64,000 bases of DNA from Lutibacter citreus (GCF_003260195.1 NZ_QEIH01000003.1:310001-374000), one strand, 5' to 3'. Shown: positions 42,872-52,933, counted from the first letter of the stretch. A program made the numbers and translations. Notes: a model not told the origin generated them from the sequence alone.

Positions 42872-44098
42872 CTAATTGGATGTGTGTAACAACCAAAACT
42901 CCAATAATTTATTGTTTATATCTTTTTCTTCAGTAATTTTTAAAATATTTTCTAAAGCCTTTTTATATGTTTCAGAATTATATTTAGCCGGTATTTTTGC
43001 AATTACAGGGATTAACCCAGATAAATCAATAGGTTTTAAGGTATTATAGTTCCATTTTTTACCATTTAAAACTGGAGTTAGATAATTAATAGCTAAGAAT
43101 AAACTCTTTTTGTTTTCAGTTTCAAATTGCCACATATTCATACCAACTTTATCACCCAAAACAGCAATATTCGTTAATGCTTGTAAATTAAAACAACTAT
43201 AAAAAAATGATCTTGATCTAGCAAGTTCATGAATTTGTCCACCTTCAATATTTAGCATTTTATCCAAGCTATTTTGTGTTATTTCAACCATTTGTTTAAC
43301 TAACTGCTTATCATCTAAATAAAGTGCTAAAGAAGCTACTTGATATCTGTACCAAGAACCGTGATTATTTTCTTGCATACTTCCTTTTATACCTAAATCA
43401 CTTTTTGTTAACCACGTTAAATAATCCGATAACCATTTTGTTGTTTTTATTTTATGTTTTGGCTCCCAATTTTCAGAAACTGAAAGTAAGTTTATTGCAT
43501 CCGGAACGCACATAACTATTGAGCGTCCATCTAAAATGCCAGTTGCTCTTTTATTAGGATTACCCGGAACAGTTTGTGCAAATTCTAAATGTGGATTCAT
43601 AAGCGTAGTTGGATTCAAAAACCAGGTTTCAATCATACTAATAGCTTTTTTAGAATACGCTTCATTTTTGGTAAAATAATATGCTAAACTGAGCCTCCAA
43701 ACACTTTCACCCATAAAACCTAATCTTCTTCTATCCACAGCATCGGTTTGTGTGTCAGGATTTGTTTTTCCATCATGTCTCACCCAAGGCAAACCATCTA
43801 TTGTATCAGCATTTGGCCACCAATAACGGCTAATACTTAAGTAATCATGCTTGTTTCCTGATGGCGGAAGTATGGTTTTATCCAGTACCGTTGGGTTGTT
43901 GCTTTTTAGTAATTTATTGGCATTATTAATTAATTTTTTATACGCAATAAGTGTTATTTCTGAAGCAGTTCCATTTTCAATCATTTTTTTTGTTTTTGCC
44001 AAACCAATGGAATCTAAACGAATAAATGGATTTGAAAATGTATTAGTACTTATAAAACAAATTAAAATTAATAATAAGACCTTTTTTGTTTTTGTCAT
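42872..44098 (-). CDS. Secreted alginate-lyase-family protein (PL5/PL38 type)
   Basis: The start at 44098 gives a signal peptide ending TFSNP; an upstream ATG at 44185 would add 29 lysine-rich residues. The mature protein is about 390 residues of (alpha/alpha) helical fold matching the alginate-lyase family PF05426. Landmarks are DYLSISRYWWPNADTIDGLPW, HLEFAQTVPGNPNKRATGILDGRS, the catalytic-site segment QENNHGSWYRYQ with Asn-His, and GQIHELARSRSFFYS. PF05426 holds PL5 alginate lyases and PL38 glucuronan lyases; the NNHGSWY form is seen in the latter, so a glucuronan or mannuronan substrate is possible. It fits the uronate theme of the hydrolase locus. A TIM-barrel isomerase-like gene lies upstream. 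Confidence 0.82.
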   Translation of the reverse strand: MTKTKKVLLLILICFISTNTFSNPFIRLDSIGLAKTKKMIENGTASEITLIAYKKLINNANKLLKSNNPTVLDKTILPPSGNKHDYLSISRYWWPNADTIDGLPWVRHDGKTNPDTQTDAVDRRRLGFMGESVWRLSLAYYFTKNEAYSKKAISMIETWFLNPTTLMNPHLEFAQTVPGNPNKRATGILDGRSIVMCVPDAINLLSVSENWEPKHKIKTTKWLSDYLTWLTKSDLGIKGSMQENNHGSWYRYQVASLALYLDDKQLVKQMVEITQNSLDKMLNIEGGQIHELARSRSFFYSCFNLQALTNIAVLGDKVGMNMWQFETENKKSLFLAINYLTPVLNGKKWNYNTLKPIDLSGLIPVIAKIPAKYNSETYKKALENILKITEEKDINNKLLEFWLLHTSN

Positions 44099-44339
44099 AA
44101 ATATACTTTTGTGCTGTTTAAAAAATTTAAGTTTAAATATAGCCATATATTCAATTATTATAATATTATCAAAAATGAGAAACAAAGCATAAAGCTTATT
44201 TTTTTAATAAAATTGGAGCTGTTTTTTTTAACTATTATGTTTCTTGTTTTAAATGGAAACACACTACAAATCAATTGAGTATTTATATATAATTTATTTA
44301 AAAGAGCTTTGTTAAATAGAATAATCTTTAAAACCTTTA

Positions 44340-45305
44340 TTAAGAATTTTTCCAAGCTTCTTTAATAAACATTAAGTCTTTTTTAATGCTTTTAAAAACT
44401 TCTTTCTCATTAATAGTTATTTTTTTATTTCCTTTTTCAGCACCACCTAAATCATACTCTACATGAAGAGAAACAGGAACGTTAATTTTATATTTTTTAA
44501 GTAAAGAAAAATAGCGATTAAAATCTACCATACCTTCGCCTAAAGGAACATTAATTGGCTGCCATTTTCCATTTACAATTCCCCATTTAACATCTTTTAA
44601 TACAATGGAATTAATAAATGGTTTAATACGTCTTAACCCAAGCTCCCAACATTCACCACCTTCTATTACAGCATGTCTAATATCATATTGGCTCCCCATA
44701 TATTTTCCTTCTGTTGCTTCTAAAATAGGAAGAAGATCCCAAACAGGAGCGCCTACATTTTTACCTGAATTATTTTGATATCCACCAATAAGTCCTAGTT
44801 TTTCATTTAGAATTTCTAAATCTCTTGCTTGCTTTCCATATAAAGCTTGACTTTCAGTAATTGGTGTATCTTCAGGGTACTTTAACCAATCTGTACGGTA
44901 ATTGGTAAAACCTAATTTGCTTGCCGTTTCTAAAACCGTCTTTTGTACTATATTTTTAGCATCCCAAACATTAGTTGACATCATTTTTGGGGCAAGACCA
45001 TGTTTTTTCATAGCTTCCATGGCTTTTGGTAAATCATCCTTTACATTTTCAGGTAATACATGGCCTTTTGGTCGTACTGTTAAATCTAAACCATCAAAAC
45101 CCATTTCAGCTGTAGCAGCAGACATATCATTATAATTTAAAAACTGTAGGTGTTTTGAAAATAAATGAACATTTAGTTGGTCTTGTGATGACGACTCTGT
45201 TGTATTTAATACATTTTTAAAAGACATTAAAGGAATAGCTGCAAGTCCCATTGCAGAAAGTTTGGAAAATTCTCTTCTAGAAAAATTAGTTGAATGCTTG
45301 CTCAT
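44340..45305 (-). CDS. Tat-exported sugar-phosphate isomerase/epimerase-like TIM barrel
   Basis: 321 residues. A twin-arginine signal (NFSRREFSKLSAMGLAAIPL) is followed by an AP-endonuclease-2/xylose-isomerase-like barrel: FLNYNDMSAATAEMGFDGLDLTV, then MGSQYDIRHAV, SIVLKDVKWG and PLGEGMVDFN, with metal-ligand candidates Glu, Asp and His near SLHVEYDL. Tat-linked members of this family are common in Bacteroidota near glycan loci, where they act on sugars or sugar acids in the periplasm. It shares the strand with the PL lyase gene, 241 bases downstream. Confidence 0.82.
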   Translation of the reverse strand: MSKHSTNFSRREFSKLSAMGLAAIPLMSFKNVLNTTESSSQDQLNVHLFSKHLQFLNYNDMSAATAEMGFDGLDLTVRPKGHVLPENVKDDLPKAMEAMKKHGLAPKMMSTNVWDAKNIVQKTVLETASKLGFTNYRTDWLKYPEDTPITESQALYGKQARDLEILNEKLGLIGGYQNNSGKNVGAPVWDLLPILEATEGKYMGSQYDIRHAVIEGGECWELGLRRIKPFINSIVLKDVKWGIVNGKWQPINVPLGEGMVDFNRYFSLLKKYKINVPVSLHVEYDLGGAEKGNKKITINEKEVFKSIKKDLMFIKEAWKNS

Positions 45306-45599
45306 TTTGAAGTGTTATTTATAGATGATTTTATATAGTATGAAAGATAGTTGATTTTAATTGGATTTTGAAATTAGGAAGTGATATTGTGTTATTATGA
45401 AGAAATTTAAGAGGGGTTATAATAATAGTAATCAATTGTTAAGAAAAAATACATTATGATATTTATTCTCTTCAACCAAAAAATCTCATCTATTAAAAAT
45501 GGGTTTTTGTATATTAAATCTGCCCAAACGTATATTGCTTTTTATTATAAGAGTACATAGTTACACCTTTGAAGTGTTAAATTAAAAACATTCAAAAAA
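45306..45599. other. Divergent intergenic region of 294 bases, no gene
   Basis: This separates the isomerase-like gene from the exporter operon. The only promoter hint is CTTTG at 45570 followed by the TolC start 27 bases on. No hairpin or coding frame was recognised. Confidence 0.5.
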
Positions 45600-46931
45600 A
45601 TGAAATTATATCTCATTATAGTAAGTTTATTAATTATGCAAATTTCGTTTGCACAAGAAACTTTAAATAACTCAAAGTCAGAAGTATGGTCTTTAGAAGA
45701 TTGTATTAATTATGCTTTAGAAAATAATATTACCATTAAAGATGCGGCATTAAACAAGAGTATTTTTGAAGTAGATTATAATAAATCGAAATCGTCTAGA
45801 TTACCTAATTTGTTTGGGAATGCTTCACAAAATTTTTCTAGTGGAAATACAATAGACCCAATTACTAGCGATTATGTAACAGACCAAATTAATAATACAA
45901 ATGTTGGTATTAATAGTTCTGTAACGTTATTTCAGGGAAATCAAATTAGTAATCAGATAAAACAAAATAAATTATTATTTGAACAAAGTATTTTTAAAGA
46001 AGAAGTAGAAAAAAACAACATTGTTTTAAATATTTTAGAAACTTATTTACAAACGTTATACAGTAAAGAAGGTATAACTATTGCTGAAAATAATTTAGCA
46101 GCTTCAGAAAAAGAAGTTGAACGTGCAAAAGCACGTTTAGATGCCGGAACAATTGCATTAAATGATTATACAGAAGCACAAAGTCAAACTGCAACTAATA
46201 AATACAATTTAATTAATGCAAAAAATGACTATCAGCAATATATTATTGTACTAAAACAATTATTAGAATTACCACCAACTGAAAACTTAGAAATTGAAAC
46301 TATTAGTGAAAATTCTGCATTGGTAAATTTAGAGTTAAACAAATTAAGTATTTACAATAATGCATTAAACTATTTACCAGAACTAGAAGCAAGTAACTTA
46401 AATATCGCTGCAAACCAAAAGGAATTAGACATTGCAAAAGGTGGTTATTTACCAACGTTGTCATTAAATGGAAGTCTTGGGTCTGGTTACACAAGTGTAA
46501 ATAATGATACTTTTGGTAGCCAGTTTGATGTTAACTTCAATCAAAAATTAGGGCTATCATTAAGTGTTCCTATATTCAACAGAAATCAAACTAAGGCTGC
46601 TGTACAAACGGCAACTATAAATATTGAAAAGGCAGAAATTCAAAAACAAAGTACTAAAAAAGATATTTATAAAAAAGTAGAAACGGCTTACCAAAATGCA
46701 TTATCTGCGCAAGAACAAGTAATTGCGGCTGAGGCTTCAAAAAAAGCTGCTAAACAATCTTATGAATTGGTACAAAAAAAGTATGAATTAGGCGATTTAA
46801 GTACTACAGATTTAGTGATTAGCCAAAATACATTCACCAATGCACAACAAAATTATTTACAAGCAAAATACTTAAATATTTTATACCATCAATTATTACA
46901 ATTTTATCAAGGAAACGACATTAAACTTTAA
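45600..46931 (+). CDS. TolC-family outer-membrane efflux protein
   Basis: 443 residues, signal peptide ending SFAQE. WSLEDCINYALENNITIKDA opens the first TolC repeat and ILNILETYLQTLYSKE the helical part. The second repeat starts near ALNYLPELEASNLNIAANQKEL and ends with YELVQKKYELGDLSTTDLVISQ. It forms the trimeric outer-membrane channel of the exporter encoded with it. It is the first gene of an operon with MacA-, MacB-type genes and a two-component system; the next start is six bases away. Confidence 0.92.
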   Translation: MKLYLIIVSLLIMQISFAQETLNNSKSEVWSLEDCINYALENNITIKDAALNKSIFEVDYNKSKSSRLPNLFGNASQNFSSGNTIDPITSDYVTDQINNTNVGINSSVTLFQGNQISNQIKQNKLLFEQSIFKEEVEKNNIVLNILETYLQTLYSKEGITIAENNLAASEKEVERAKARLDAGTIALNDYTEAQSQTATNKYNLINAKNDYQQYIIVLKQLLELPPTENLEIETISENSALVNLELNKLSIYNNALNYLPELEASNLNIAANQKELDIAKGGYLPTLSLNGSLGSGYTSVNNDTFGSQFDVNFNQKLGLSLSVPIFNRNQTKAAVQTATINIEKAEIQKQSTKKDIYKKVETAYQNALSAQEQVIAAEASKKAAKQSYELVQKKYELGDLSTTDLVISQNTFTNAQQNYLQAKYLNILYHQLLQFYQGNDIKL

Positions 46932-46936
46932 ACAAA

Positions 46937-48142
46937 ATGAAAAATAAAAAGAACATCATTATAGGCATTATTGCAATAGTTATAGTATCAATTTTAGCAT
47001 ACAGTCTATTAAAAGGTAGTGATACTATTGTTATTGAAGCTAAAACTGTTGCAGCTAAAAAAGCAGCTGTTACAACAATGGTAACTGCAACAGGAACCAT
47101 TGAGCCAATAACTCAAGTTGAAGTTGGTACACAAGTTTCAGGAGTTGTAGAAAGAATTTATGTAGATTATAACAGTAAAGTAACAGAAGGACAACTTATT
47201 GCAGAATTGGATAAAACCAACTTAAAAGCTACTTATTCTCAAAATAAAGCAGCTTACGACAATGCTGTAAGTCAAAAAAATTACTTACAAACAATTTACA
47301 ATAGACAAAAAACCTTGTTTGAAAATCAAGTTATTAGTAAAGCCGATTTTGATGAAGCCGAATATAACTTTCAAACAGCAAAAGGTTCTGTAACAGAACG
47401 ATTATCAGATCTTCAAAAGGCTAAAACAAATTTAAGTTACGCTAATATTTATTCGCCAATAGATGGTGTTGTTCTTTCACGAGCTATTGATGAAGGACAA
47501 ACAGTTGCTGCTAGTTTTAGTACACCAACTCTTTTTACCATTGCTCAAGATTTAAAAGAAATGCAAGTTGAAGCTGATGTTGATGAAGCAGATATTGGAC
47601 AAGTTACAGAAGGGCAGCGTGTTGAATTTACGGTTGATGCTTATATAGGAGAAACATTTGAAGGTGTTGTTACTCAAGTGCGTTTAGACCCAACAGTAAC
47701 ATCAAACGTAGTTACTTATACTGTAGTAATTAAAGCTAGTAATCCAGATTTAAAATTAAAACCAGGATTAACTGCAACCATTTCTATTTATACCTTAGAA
47801 TTAAAAGATGTGTTAACGGCTGAAGCCAAAGCAATCAACTTTAAACCTGAAAGAGAAATCCTAGCAGCATACAATCTACAGCATCAACTAGAGGTTAATA
47901 ATAGAGAAAGATCTAGAGAAAAAACCACACTTTGGGTGTTAGAAGCTAATAAAAGTATTACACCAAAAACTGTAACATTAGGAGCCAGTGATGGGGTACA
48001 TGTTCAAATATTAAGTGGAATTTCCGAAGGCGAAAAATTAGTATACAGTTTGGCTGGTGTTAGTAAATCTGACACAAAAACAGCAGATAAAAGTGAAAGT
48101 CCTTTTATGCCAAAACGACCAGGATCAAACAAAAAAAAGTAA
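46937..48142 (+). CDS. MacA-like membrane-fusion protein
   Basis: 401 residues, anchored by an N-terminal helix (IIIGIIAIVIVSILAYSLL). The lipoyl half-motif is TQVEVGTQVSGVVERIYVDYNSKV, a coiled-coil hairpin follows (SQNKAAYDNAVSQKNYLQ to TVTERLSDLQKAK-like helices), then SPIDGVVLSRAIDEGQTV, the beta-barrel AEVDEADIGQVTEGQRV-like region and a membrane-proximal domain with VTLGASDGVHVQILSGISEGEK. It couples the MacB-type ABC transporter to TolC. The spacing to the next gene is six bases. Confidence 0.9.
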   Translation: MKNKKNIIIGIIAIVIVSILAYSLLKGSDTIVIEAKTVAAKKAAVTTMVTATGTIEPITQVEVGTQVSGVVERIYVDYNSKVTEGQLIAELDKTNLKATYSQNKAAYDNAVSQKNYLQTIYNRQKTLFENQVISKADFDEAEYNFQTAKGSVTERLSDLQKAKTNLSYANIYSPIDGVVLSRAIDEGQTVAASFSTPTLFTIAQDLKEMQVEADVDEADIGQVTEGQRVEFTVDAYIGETFEGVVTQVRLDPTVTSNVVTYTVVIKASNPDLKLKPGLTATISIYTLELKDVLTAEAKAINFKPEREILAAYNLQHQLEVNNRERSREKTTLWVLEANKSITPKTVTLGASDGVHVQILSGISEGEKLVYSLAGVSKSDTKTADKSESPFMPKRPGSNKKK

Positions 48143-48148
48143 ACTAAA

Positions 48149-48892
48149 ATGAGCAAAGAAATTATTAAAATAGATGATTTAAAACGTGAGTTTACTATGG
48201 GAACTGAAACGGTTCATGCTTTAAGAGGTATTTCATTTTCCATTAAAGAAGGCGAGTTTGTAACTATAATGGGATCTAGTGGATCAGGTAAAAGTACATT
48301 ATTAAACATTTTAGGATGTTTAGATCAGCCTACTTCTGGAACTTATATAATTGATGGTGAAAAAGTTAAAAGCTTAAGTAAAAATGAATTAGCTAAAATA
48401 AGAAATGAAAAAATAGGGTTTATTTTTCAATCTTATAATTTATTAGCCAGAACATCCGCTATAGAAAATGTAGAATTACCGTTATTATACAATAGCAAAG
48501 TATCTACTGAAGAACGACGATCTCGTGCTATTAAAGCCTTAGAAATGGTTGGTTTGGCCGATAGGATGGATCATACACCATCAGAGCTTTCGGGAGGACA
48601 ACAACAGCGTGTAGCAATTGCTAGGGCTTTAGTTAATAATCCGGTTATGATTTTAGCAGATGAAGCAACAGGTAATCTTGATACACGTACATCTTACGAA
48701 ATTATGTCACTTTTTCAAGAGTTAAATAAACAAGGAATTACCATTACTTTTGTAACACATGAGCCTGATATTGCAACATTTAGCAGTAGAACAATTGTAT
48801 TAAAGGATGGGCATATTATACAAGATTATAAAAATCATAAAGTACAATCTGCAGCTGACGAGTTAGCTAAATTACCTAAACAAGACGATTAA
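48149..48892 (+). CDS. MacB/LolD-type ABC transporter ATPase
   Basis: 247 residues. Walker A is GSSGSGKST, the signature is [15 protein letters not shown], Walker B is [12 protein letters not shown] and the switch is VTHEPDIA. The segment [22 protein letters not shown] and the adjacent [17 protein letters not shown] are standard for the MacB/LolD group. The membrane domain is encoded separately just downstream, unlike fused MacB. Such transporters do mechanotransmission on periplasmic substrates (peptides, lipoproteins, macrolides) rather than move them through the membrane. Confidence 0.93.
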   Translation: MSKEIIKIDDLKREFTMGTETVHALRGISFSIKEGEFVTIMGSSGSGKSTLLNILGCLDQPTSGTYIIDGEKVKSLSKNELAKIRNEKIGFIFQSYNLLARTSAIENVELPLLYNSKVSTEERRSRAIKALEMVGLADRMDHTPSELSGGQQQRVAIARALVNNPVMILADEATGNLDTRTSYEIMSLFQELNKQGITITFVTHEPDIATFSSRTIVLKDGHIIQDYKNHKVQSAADELAKLPKQDD

Positions 48893-48982
48893 TTATGAAA
48901 TGCCTAACAAAATTTTCAATACCGAATTATTTGCTAATTGTGGCATTCGATATGGCCATTAAAAAACATTAAATATAAACAG

Positions 48983-50203
48983 ATGAGACTATTAAATTTA
49001 TTTAAAATCGCTTTTAAAGCCATAGTTCTTAACAAAACAAGAACTTTGCTAACCATGTTAGGAATTATTATTGGGGTTGCTTCTGTAATTGCAATGTTAG
49101 CAATTGGTGAAGGTTCAAAAGAAAGTATTCGTACTACCATTTCAGCAATGGGTTCAAATATGATTACGGTTAGACCTGGATCTGGTGTAAGGGGTGGTGT
49201 TAAACAAGAGCGTAGCGCTATGGAAACATTAAAGCTTAAAGATTATTACGCTATTAAAGAACAAGCAGACTTATTAACTTATATAACACCAATGGTTAAT
49301 GGAGGTGGACAAGTAATAAATGGTTCTAATAACTGGCCATCAAGTATATATGGAGTAAATTCAGATTATTTAAAAATTAAAATAGTTGATTTACAAAGTG
49401 GAAGTATGTTTACAGATGCCGAAGTTAAAACAGCTGCTAAAGTAGCTTTAATTGGTCAAACCGTTGTAGATAACGTGTTTCCTGATGGGCAAGAACCTGT
49501 GGGGCAAATGATTCGTTTTAACAATATTCCTTTTAAAATTATTGGTGTTTTAGAAGAAAAAGGAGAAAATACTTTTGGTCAAGATCAAGATGATGTTGTA
49601 ATTGCGCCATACACAACCGTACAAAAACGAATTTTAGCAATAGACCATTTAGAATCTATTATAGCATCTGCTATAAGTGAAGATAAGGCGCCAGAAGCTG
49701 TAACTCAAGTTTCAGAAATTTTACGAAAACAACACAAAATAACAGAAAATGATGAAGATGATTTTCATGTACGTTCTATGGAAGAATTAATTTCAACCTT
49801 TAGTTCAACAAGTGAAATGTTAACCATTTTATTGGTTGCTGTTGCTGGTATTTCATTATTAATAGGAGGTATTGGTATTATGAATATTATGTATGTATCA
49901 GTAAAAGAGCGTACTAAAGAAATTGGTTTGCGAATGGCAGTAGGAGGTAAAGGCTCTGATATTTTAATGCAATTTTTAATTGAAGCTATTTTAATAAGTA
50001 TTACCGGTGGAGTTTTAGGTGTAATTTTAGGGTTAGGATCAACCGTTTTTATTGAAAAATTCTTAAATTGGCCAACAAGTGTAGCGCTGTATTCAATAAT
50101 AATTTCATTTGTTGTATGTGCTGTAACAGGTATCTTTTTTGGATGGTATCCGGCTAGAAAAGCAGCGGCTTTAGATCCAATAACCGCTTTACGTTATGAA
50201 TAA
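48983..50203 (+). CDS. MacB-type FtsX-domain ABC permease
   Basis: I start at 48983 (MRLLNLFKIAFKAI), the normal beginning of this family; an ATG at 48938 would add 15 residues unlike it. The protein is 406 residues: helix 1 (ARTLLTMLGIIIGVASVIAMLAI-like), a periplasmic MacB core domain of about 220 residues (TVRPGSG, then EDDFHVRSMEEL), then three helices in an FtsX-like domain with MNIMYVSVKERTKEIGLRMAVG and the end WYPARKAAALDPITALRYE. Partner of the preceding ATPase. A 90-base gap precedes it; the sensor kinase starts six bases after it. Confidence 0.93.
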   Translation: MRLLNLFKIAFKAIVLNKTRTLLTMLGIIIGVASVIAMLAIGEGSKESIRTTISAMGSNMITVRPGSGVRGGVKQERSAMETLKLKDYYAIKEQADLLTYITPMVNGGGQVINGSNNWPSSIYGVNSDYLKIKIVDLQSGSMFTDAEVKTAAKVALIGQTVVDNVFPDGQEPVGQMIRFNNIPFKIIGVLEEKGENTFGQDQDDVVIAPYTTVQKRILAIDHLESIIASAISEDKAPEAVTQVSEILRKQHKITENDEDDFHVRSMEELISTFSSTSEMLTILLVAVAGISLLIGGIGIMNIMYVSVKERTKEIGLRMAVGGKGSDILMQFLIEAILISITGGVLGVILGLGSTVFIEKFLNWPTSVALYSIIISFVVCAVTGIFFGWYPARKAAALDPITALRYE

Positions 50204-50209
50204 TTAATT

Positions 50210-51244
50210 ATGCATAAAAATAAAAAAATAACAGTTTTTTCACATATTTTAGTATGGATAGTTTTATTTAGCATACCTTATATTTTATCGTATGGACAAT
50301 CGCTAGAGTTTAGTAGAATTATTGCTCATTTTTGGATTCCGTTAGGGTTTTATGCAATTATTTTCTATGTCAATTATTTTATACTTATAAATCGGTTTTT
50401 ATTTACAAAAAAAATGTTACTGTTTATTGGTATTAACCTTGGCATGATAGCCTTGTTTTTAATTTTAAAAGAACAAATCGAAGATTCTTTTTTTCAAGAA
50501 ATTGTAAGAAAAGAATCTAAAGATAAAGGTAATGGCCCTCCTTTTAAATTATTTATTTATGTACAAATGTTATCCTATGTTGTGCCATTGCTATTTTCAA
50601 TTGCTATAAAAACGACCAAAAGGTGGGCGCAAACAGAAACAGCACGTAAAGCAGCAGATACTATAAAGTTAGAATCAGAATTGCAACATTTACATTACCA
50701 ATTGCAACCGCATTTCTTTTTTAATTCGTTGAACAATATTTATTCAATGGTAGATATTTCACCAGATCAGGCAAAAAAGTCTATTCATAGTTTAAGTAAA
50801 TTAATGCGTTATATGTTGTATGAAACTAATATGGAATTAGTTCCGCTTTCAAAAGAAATCGATTTTATGAAAAAATATATTGATTTAATGAAGTTGCGTG
50901 TTTCTGATAAAACGGTGGTTCGTTATAATTTTCCTTCAAAAGAATCAGGAATTAAAATAGCTCCATTATTGTTTATTTCTTTAATTGAAAATGCATTTAA
51001 ACATGGTGTTTCAGCAAGCAAAGAAAGTGAAATTAACATAAATATGACTACTGAAAATAATACTGTATTTTTTAGTATTGTAAACGATAATTTTCCTAAA
51101 AAGAGAGATGACAAAAGTGGTTCAGGAATTGGATTACAAAATTTAGAAAAACGCTTAAAATTATTATATTCAGGTAAATACAGTTTTACAACGAAAGTTA
51201 AAAATAACCATTTTTCAGTCCATTTAAATATAGAAACATTATAA
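50210..51244 (+). CDS. LytS-type sensor histidine kinase
   Basis: 344 residues with four N-terminal membrane helices (about 10-145; for example IVLFSIPYILSYGQ and LLFIGINLGMIALFLIL). A short coiled coil leads into the His_kinase domain (PF06580) with H-box HYQLQPHFFFNSLNNIYSMVD. An HATPase follows, with FISLIENAFKHG and GSGIGLQNLEKRL. Phosphorylation of the LytTR regulator at 52088 is likely. It starts six bases after the MacB permease, so sensing and export are linked. Confidence 0.92.
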   Translation: MHKNKKITVFSHILVWIVLFSIPYILSYGQSLEFSRIIAHFWIPLGFYAIIFYVNYFILINRFLFTKKMLLFIGINLGMIALFLILKEQIEDSFFQEIVRKESKDKGNGPPFKLFIYVQMLSYVVPLLFSIAIKTTKRWAQTETARKAADTIKLESELQHLHYQLQPHFFFNSLNNIYSMVDISPDQAKKSIHSLSKLMRYMLYETNMELVPLSKEIDFMKKYIDLMKLRVSDKTVVRYNFPSKESGIKIAPLLFISLIENAFKHGVSASKESEININMTTENNTVFFSIVNDNFPKKRDDKSGSGIGLQNLEKRLKLLYSGKYSFTTKVKNNHFSVHLNIETL

Positions 51245-51326
51245 GTTATAGCTAGTTTAGTACTAATACTTTGATTTATAATATTATGAATCCTAACGGA
51301 ATTTCAATTGTTGAAAATCATAAAAA

Positions 51327-51956
51327 ATGAAAGCAATTAAAAGTTTAAAAATTTTATTTCCACTACTATTTGTTTGTATTATTTCTTGCAATAACAAGAG
51401 ACCTAATCCAAACAAAAAGAATAAAACATTAACTAAAATAAATCATGACGATTTTAAAACAATCCATTCTAATTTCAAATTATCCAGTATCGCAATAGAA
51501 AATGGTGTTTTGAAAGAAGACTATAAATGCGAAAAGAAGGTAAATGATGTTGAAAATTCAATTCCTCTTTCGTGGGAAAATGTTCCTAAGGGTACAAAAT
51601 CTTTAGCCATTGTTATGTATCATTATCCTAAAAAAGAAGATAAAACCGAAATTAATTCCTATTTGTTATTGTGGGATATAAATCCTGAAATTACTGAAAT
51701 ACCTTATAAAATGGCTCCCAATGGAGATTGGTTTATGGGAGCTAACAAAGATGGTACAGCTGTATCCTACACTTCTCCTTGTTCTAAAGGAAAAGGTACG
51801 CATGAATATATTATTGCGCTTTATGCTTTATCAGAAACACCTGCAATTTTACCTAAATTTAACTCTATAGATGTAGACTATAATATATTTATGAATGCAA
51901 TTGCAACAGTAAATATTATTGATAGAACTACTCTTAAATTTGTAGATTCTAATTAA
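51327..51956 (+). CDS. PEBP (Raf-kinase-inhibitor-like, YbhB/YbcL) lipoprotein
   Basis: 209 residues with a lipoprotein signal peptide (LLFVCIISCN). The PEBP core has the SIAIENGVLKEDYKCEKK start, VNDVENSIPLSWENVPKGTKSLAI, SYLLLWDINPEI and the anion-site segment SYTSPCSKGKGTHEYIIALYAL. Bacterial PEBP proteins bind small anionic or phospho ligands; biological roles are poorly known. It sits between the histidine kinase and its presumed response regulator, an uncommon place for such a gene, and may act as a ligand-binding accessory in signalling or export. Confidence 0.85.
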   Translation: MKAIKSLKILFPLLFVCIISCNNKRPNPNKKNKTLTKINHDDFKTIHSNFKLSSIAIENGVLKEDYKCEKKVNDVENSIPLSWENVPKGTKSLAIVMYHYPKKEDKTEINSYLLLWDINPEITEIPYKMAPNGDWFMGANKDGTAVSYTSPCSKGKGTHEYIIALYALSETPAILPKFNSIDVDYNIFMNAIATVNIIDRTTLKFVDSN

Positions 51957-52087
51957 AGTATAAAACCTTAAAAATAAGATGCTTTTTATTGTTTTTTACT
52001 ACTTTTACAATTGCAATAAAGTTGGTAGATTGGGAAGGAATAATGGATTGGATTGAGAGAACTTTAAAATAGAAACAAATTTAACTT

Positions 52088-52822
52088 ATGAGCAACATAA
52101 AAATTTCGTGTGTTATTGTTGATGATGAACCTATGGCGCTTAATTTGGTAGAAAGCTATGTAGAAAAAACACCTTTCTTGGTTCTTGAAAAAAAATGTAG
52201 TAGTGCTATTGAAGCAATGGAATTTATAAAATCGGAGCCTGTAGATTTACTTTTTTTAGATATTCAAATGCCAGATCTAACGGGAATTGAGTTTTCTAAA
52301 ATGTTGCCAGAAAATACACGTGTAATTTTTACTACTGCGTTTGATCAATATGCTCTAGAAGGTATAAAAGTTGAAGCTTTAGATTATTTATTAAAACCTT
52401 TTGATTATGCTGAGTTTTTAGCAGCTGCTAACAAAGCAAATAAGTGGTTTTCATTGGTAAAAGGAAAACAGCAAAATGTAGTTTCCGAAGAAAAAGAATT
52501 CCTTTTTGTAAAATCGGAGTACAAACAATTGCGCATTAAATTGTCTGATGTATTGTATTTTGAAGGCTTGAAGGATTATATTAAAATATGGTTAAAAGAT
52601 AATCCGAAGCCTATTTTAACACTTATGAGTTTAAAATCTTTACAAGAAGAACTTCCTGAAACTCATTTTATGCGAGTTCATAGATCGTTTATTGTTTCAT
52701 TAAAAAATATTGAAGAAATAGAGCGTAGTCAAATTATAATTAATAAGCAACGTATTACAGTTTCAGAGCAATACAAACCTAAATTTTTAGAATTTGTAAC
52801 TAATAATTCTTTAAATACCTAG
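52088..52822 (+). CDS. LytTR-type response regulator
   Basis: 244 residues. The receiver domain (1-120) has VDDEP at the acidic pocket, FLDIQMPDLTG with the phosphoacceptor Asp, TTAFDQYALEG and the conserved Lys in LLKPFDYAEF. The LytTR DNA-binding domain (about 140-240) shows FLFVKSEYKQLRIKLSDVLY, FEGLKDYIKIW and MRVHRSFIVSLKNIEEI. LytTR regulators bind direct repeats ahead of target promoters. It likely receives phosphate from the kinase at 50210 and may regulate the MacAB-type operon or the following MATE gene. Confidence 0.92.
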   Translation: MSNIKISCVIVDDEPMALNLVESYVEKTPFLVLEKKCSSAIEAMEFIKSEPVDLLFLDIQMPDLTGIEFSKMLPENTRVIFTTAFDQYALEGIKVEALDYLLKPFDYAEFLAAANKANKWFSLVKGKQQNVVSEEKEFLFVKSEYKQLRIKLSDVLYFEGLKDYIKIWLKDNPKPILTLMSLKSLQEELPETHFMRVHRSFIVSLKNIEEIERSQIIINKQRITVSEQYKPKFLEFVTNNSLNT

Positions 52823-52933
52823 ATACATTTAACTTCTATTATAAAATTATTCGATGCATAAAAGTATTGTCAAATATCTATTTTTTAGATACTATTTTGA
52901 TAATAGCTTATAAAAAATCTGTTTTTAAAAATT

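Noticed and set aside
44158..44355. 65-codon minus-strand frame between the lyase and isomerase-like genes
   Set aside because: Lysine/isoleucine-rich translation of AT-rich DNA overlapping the isomerase gene end; no family pattern.
51957..52087. Short start-less frame ending DWIERTLK before the LytTR gene
   Set aside because: Only about 20 residues, no start codon and no recognisable family; treated as spacer.
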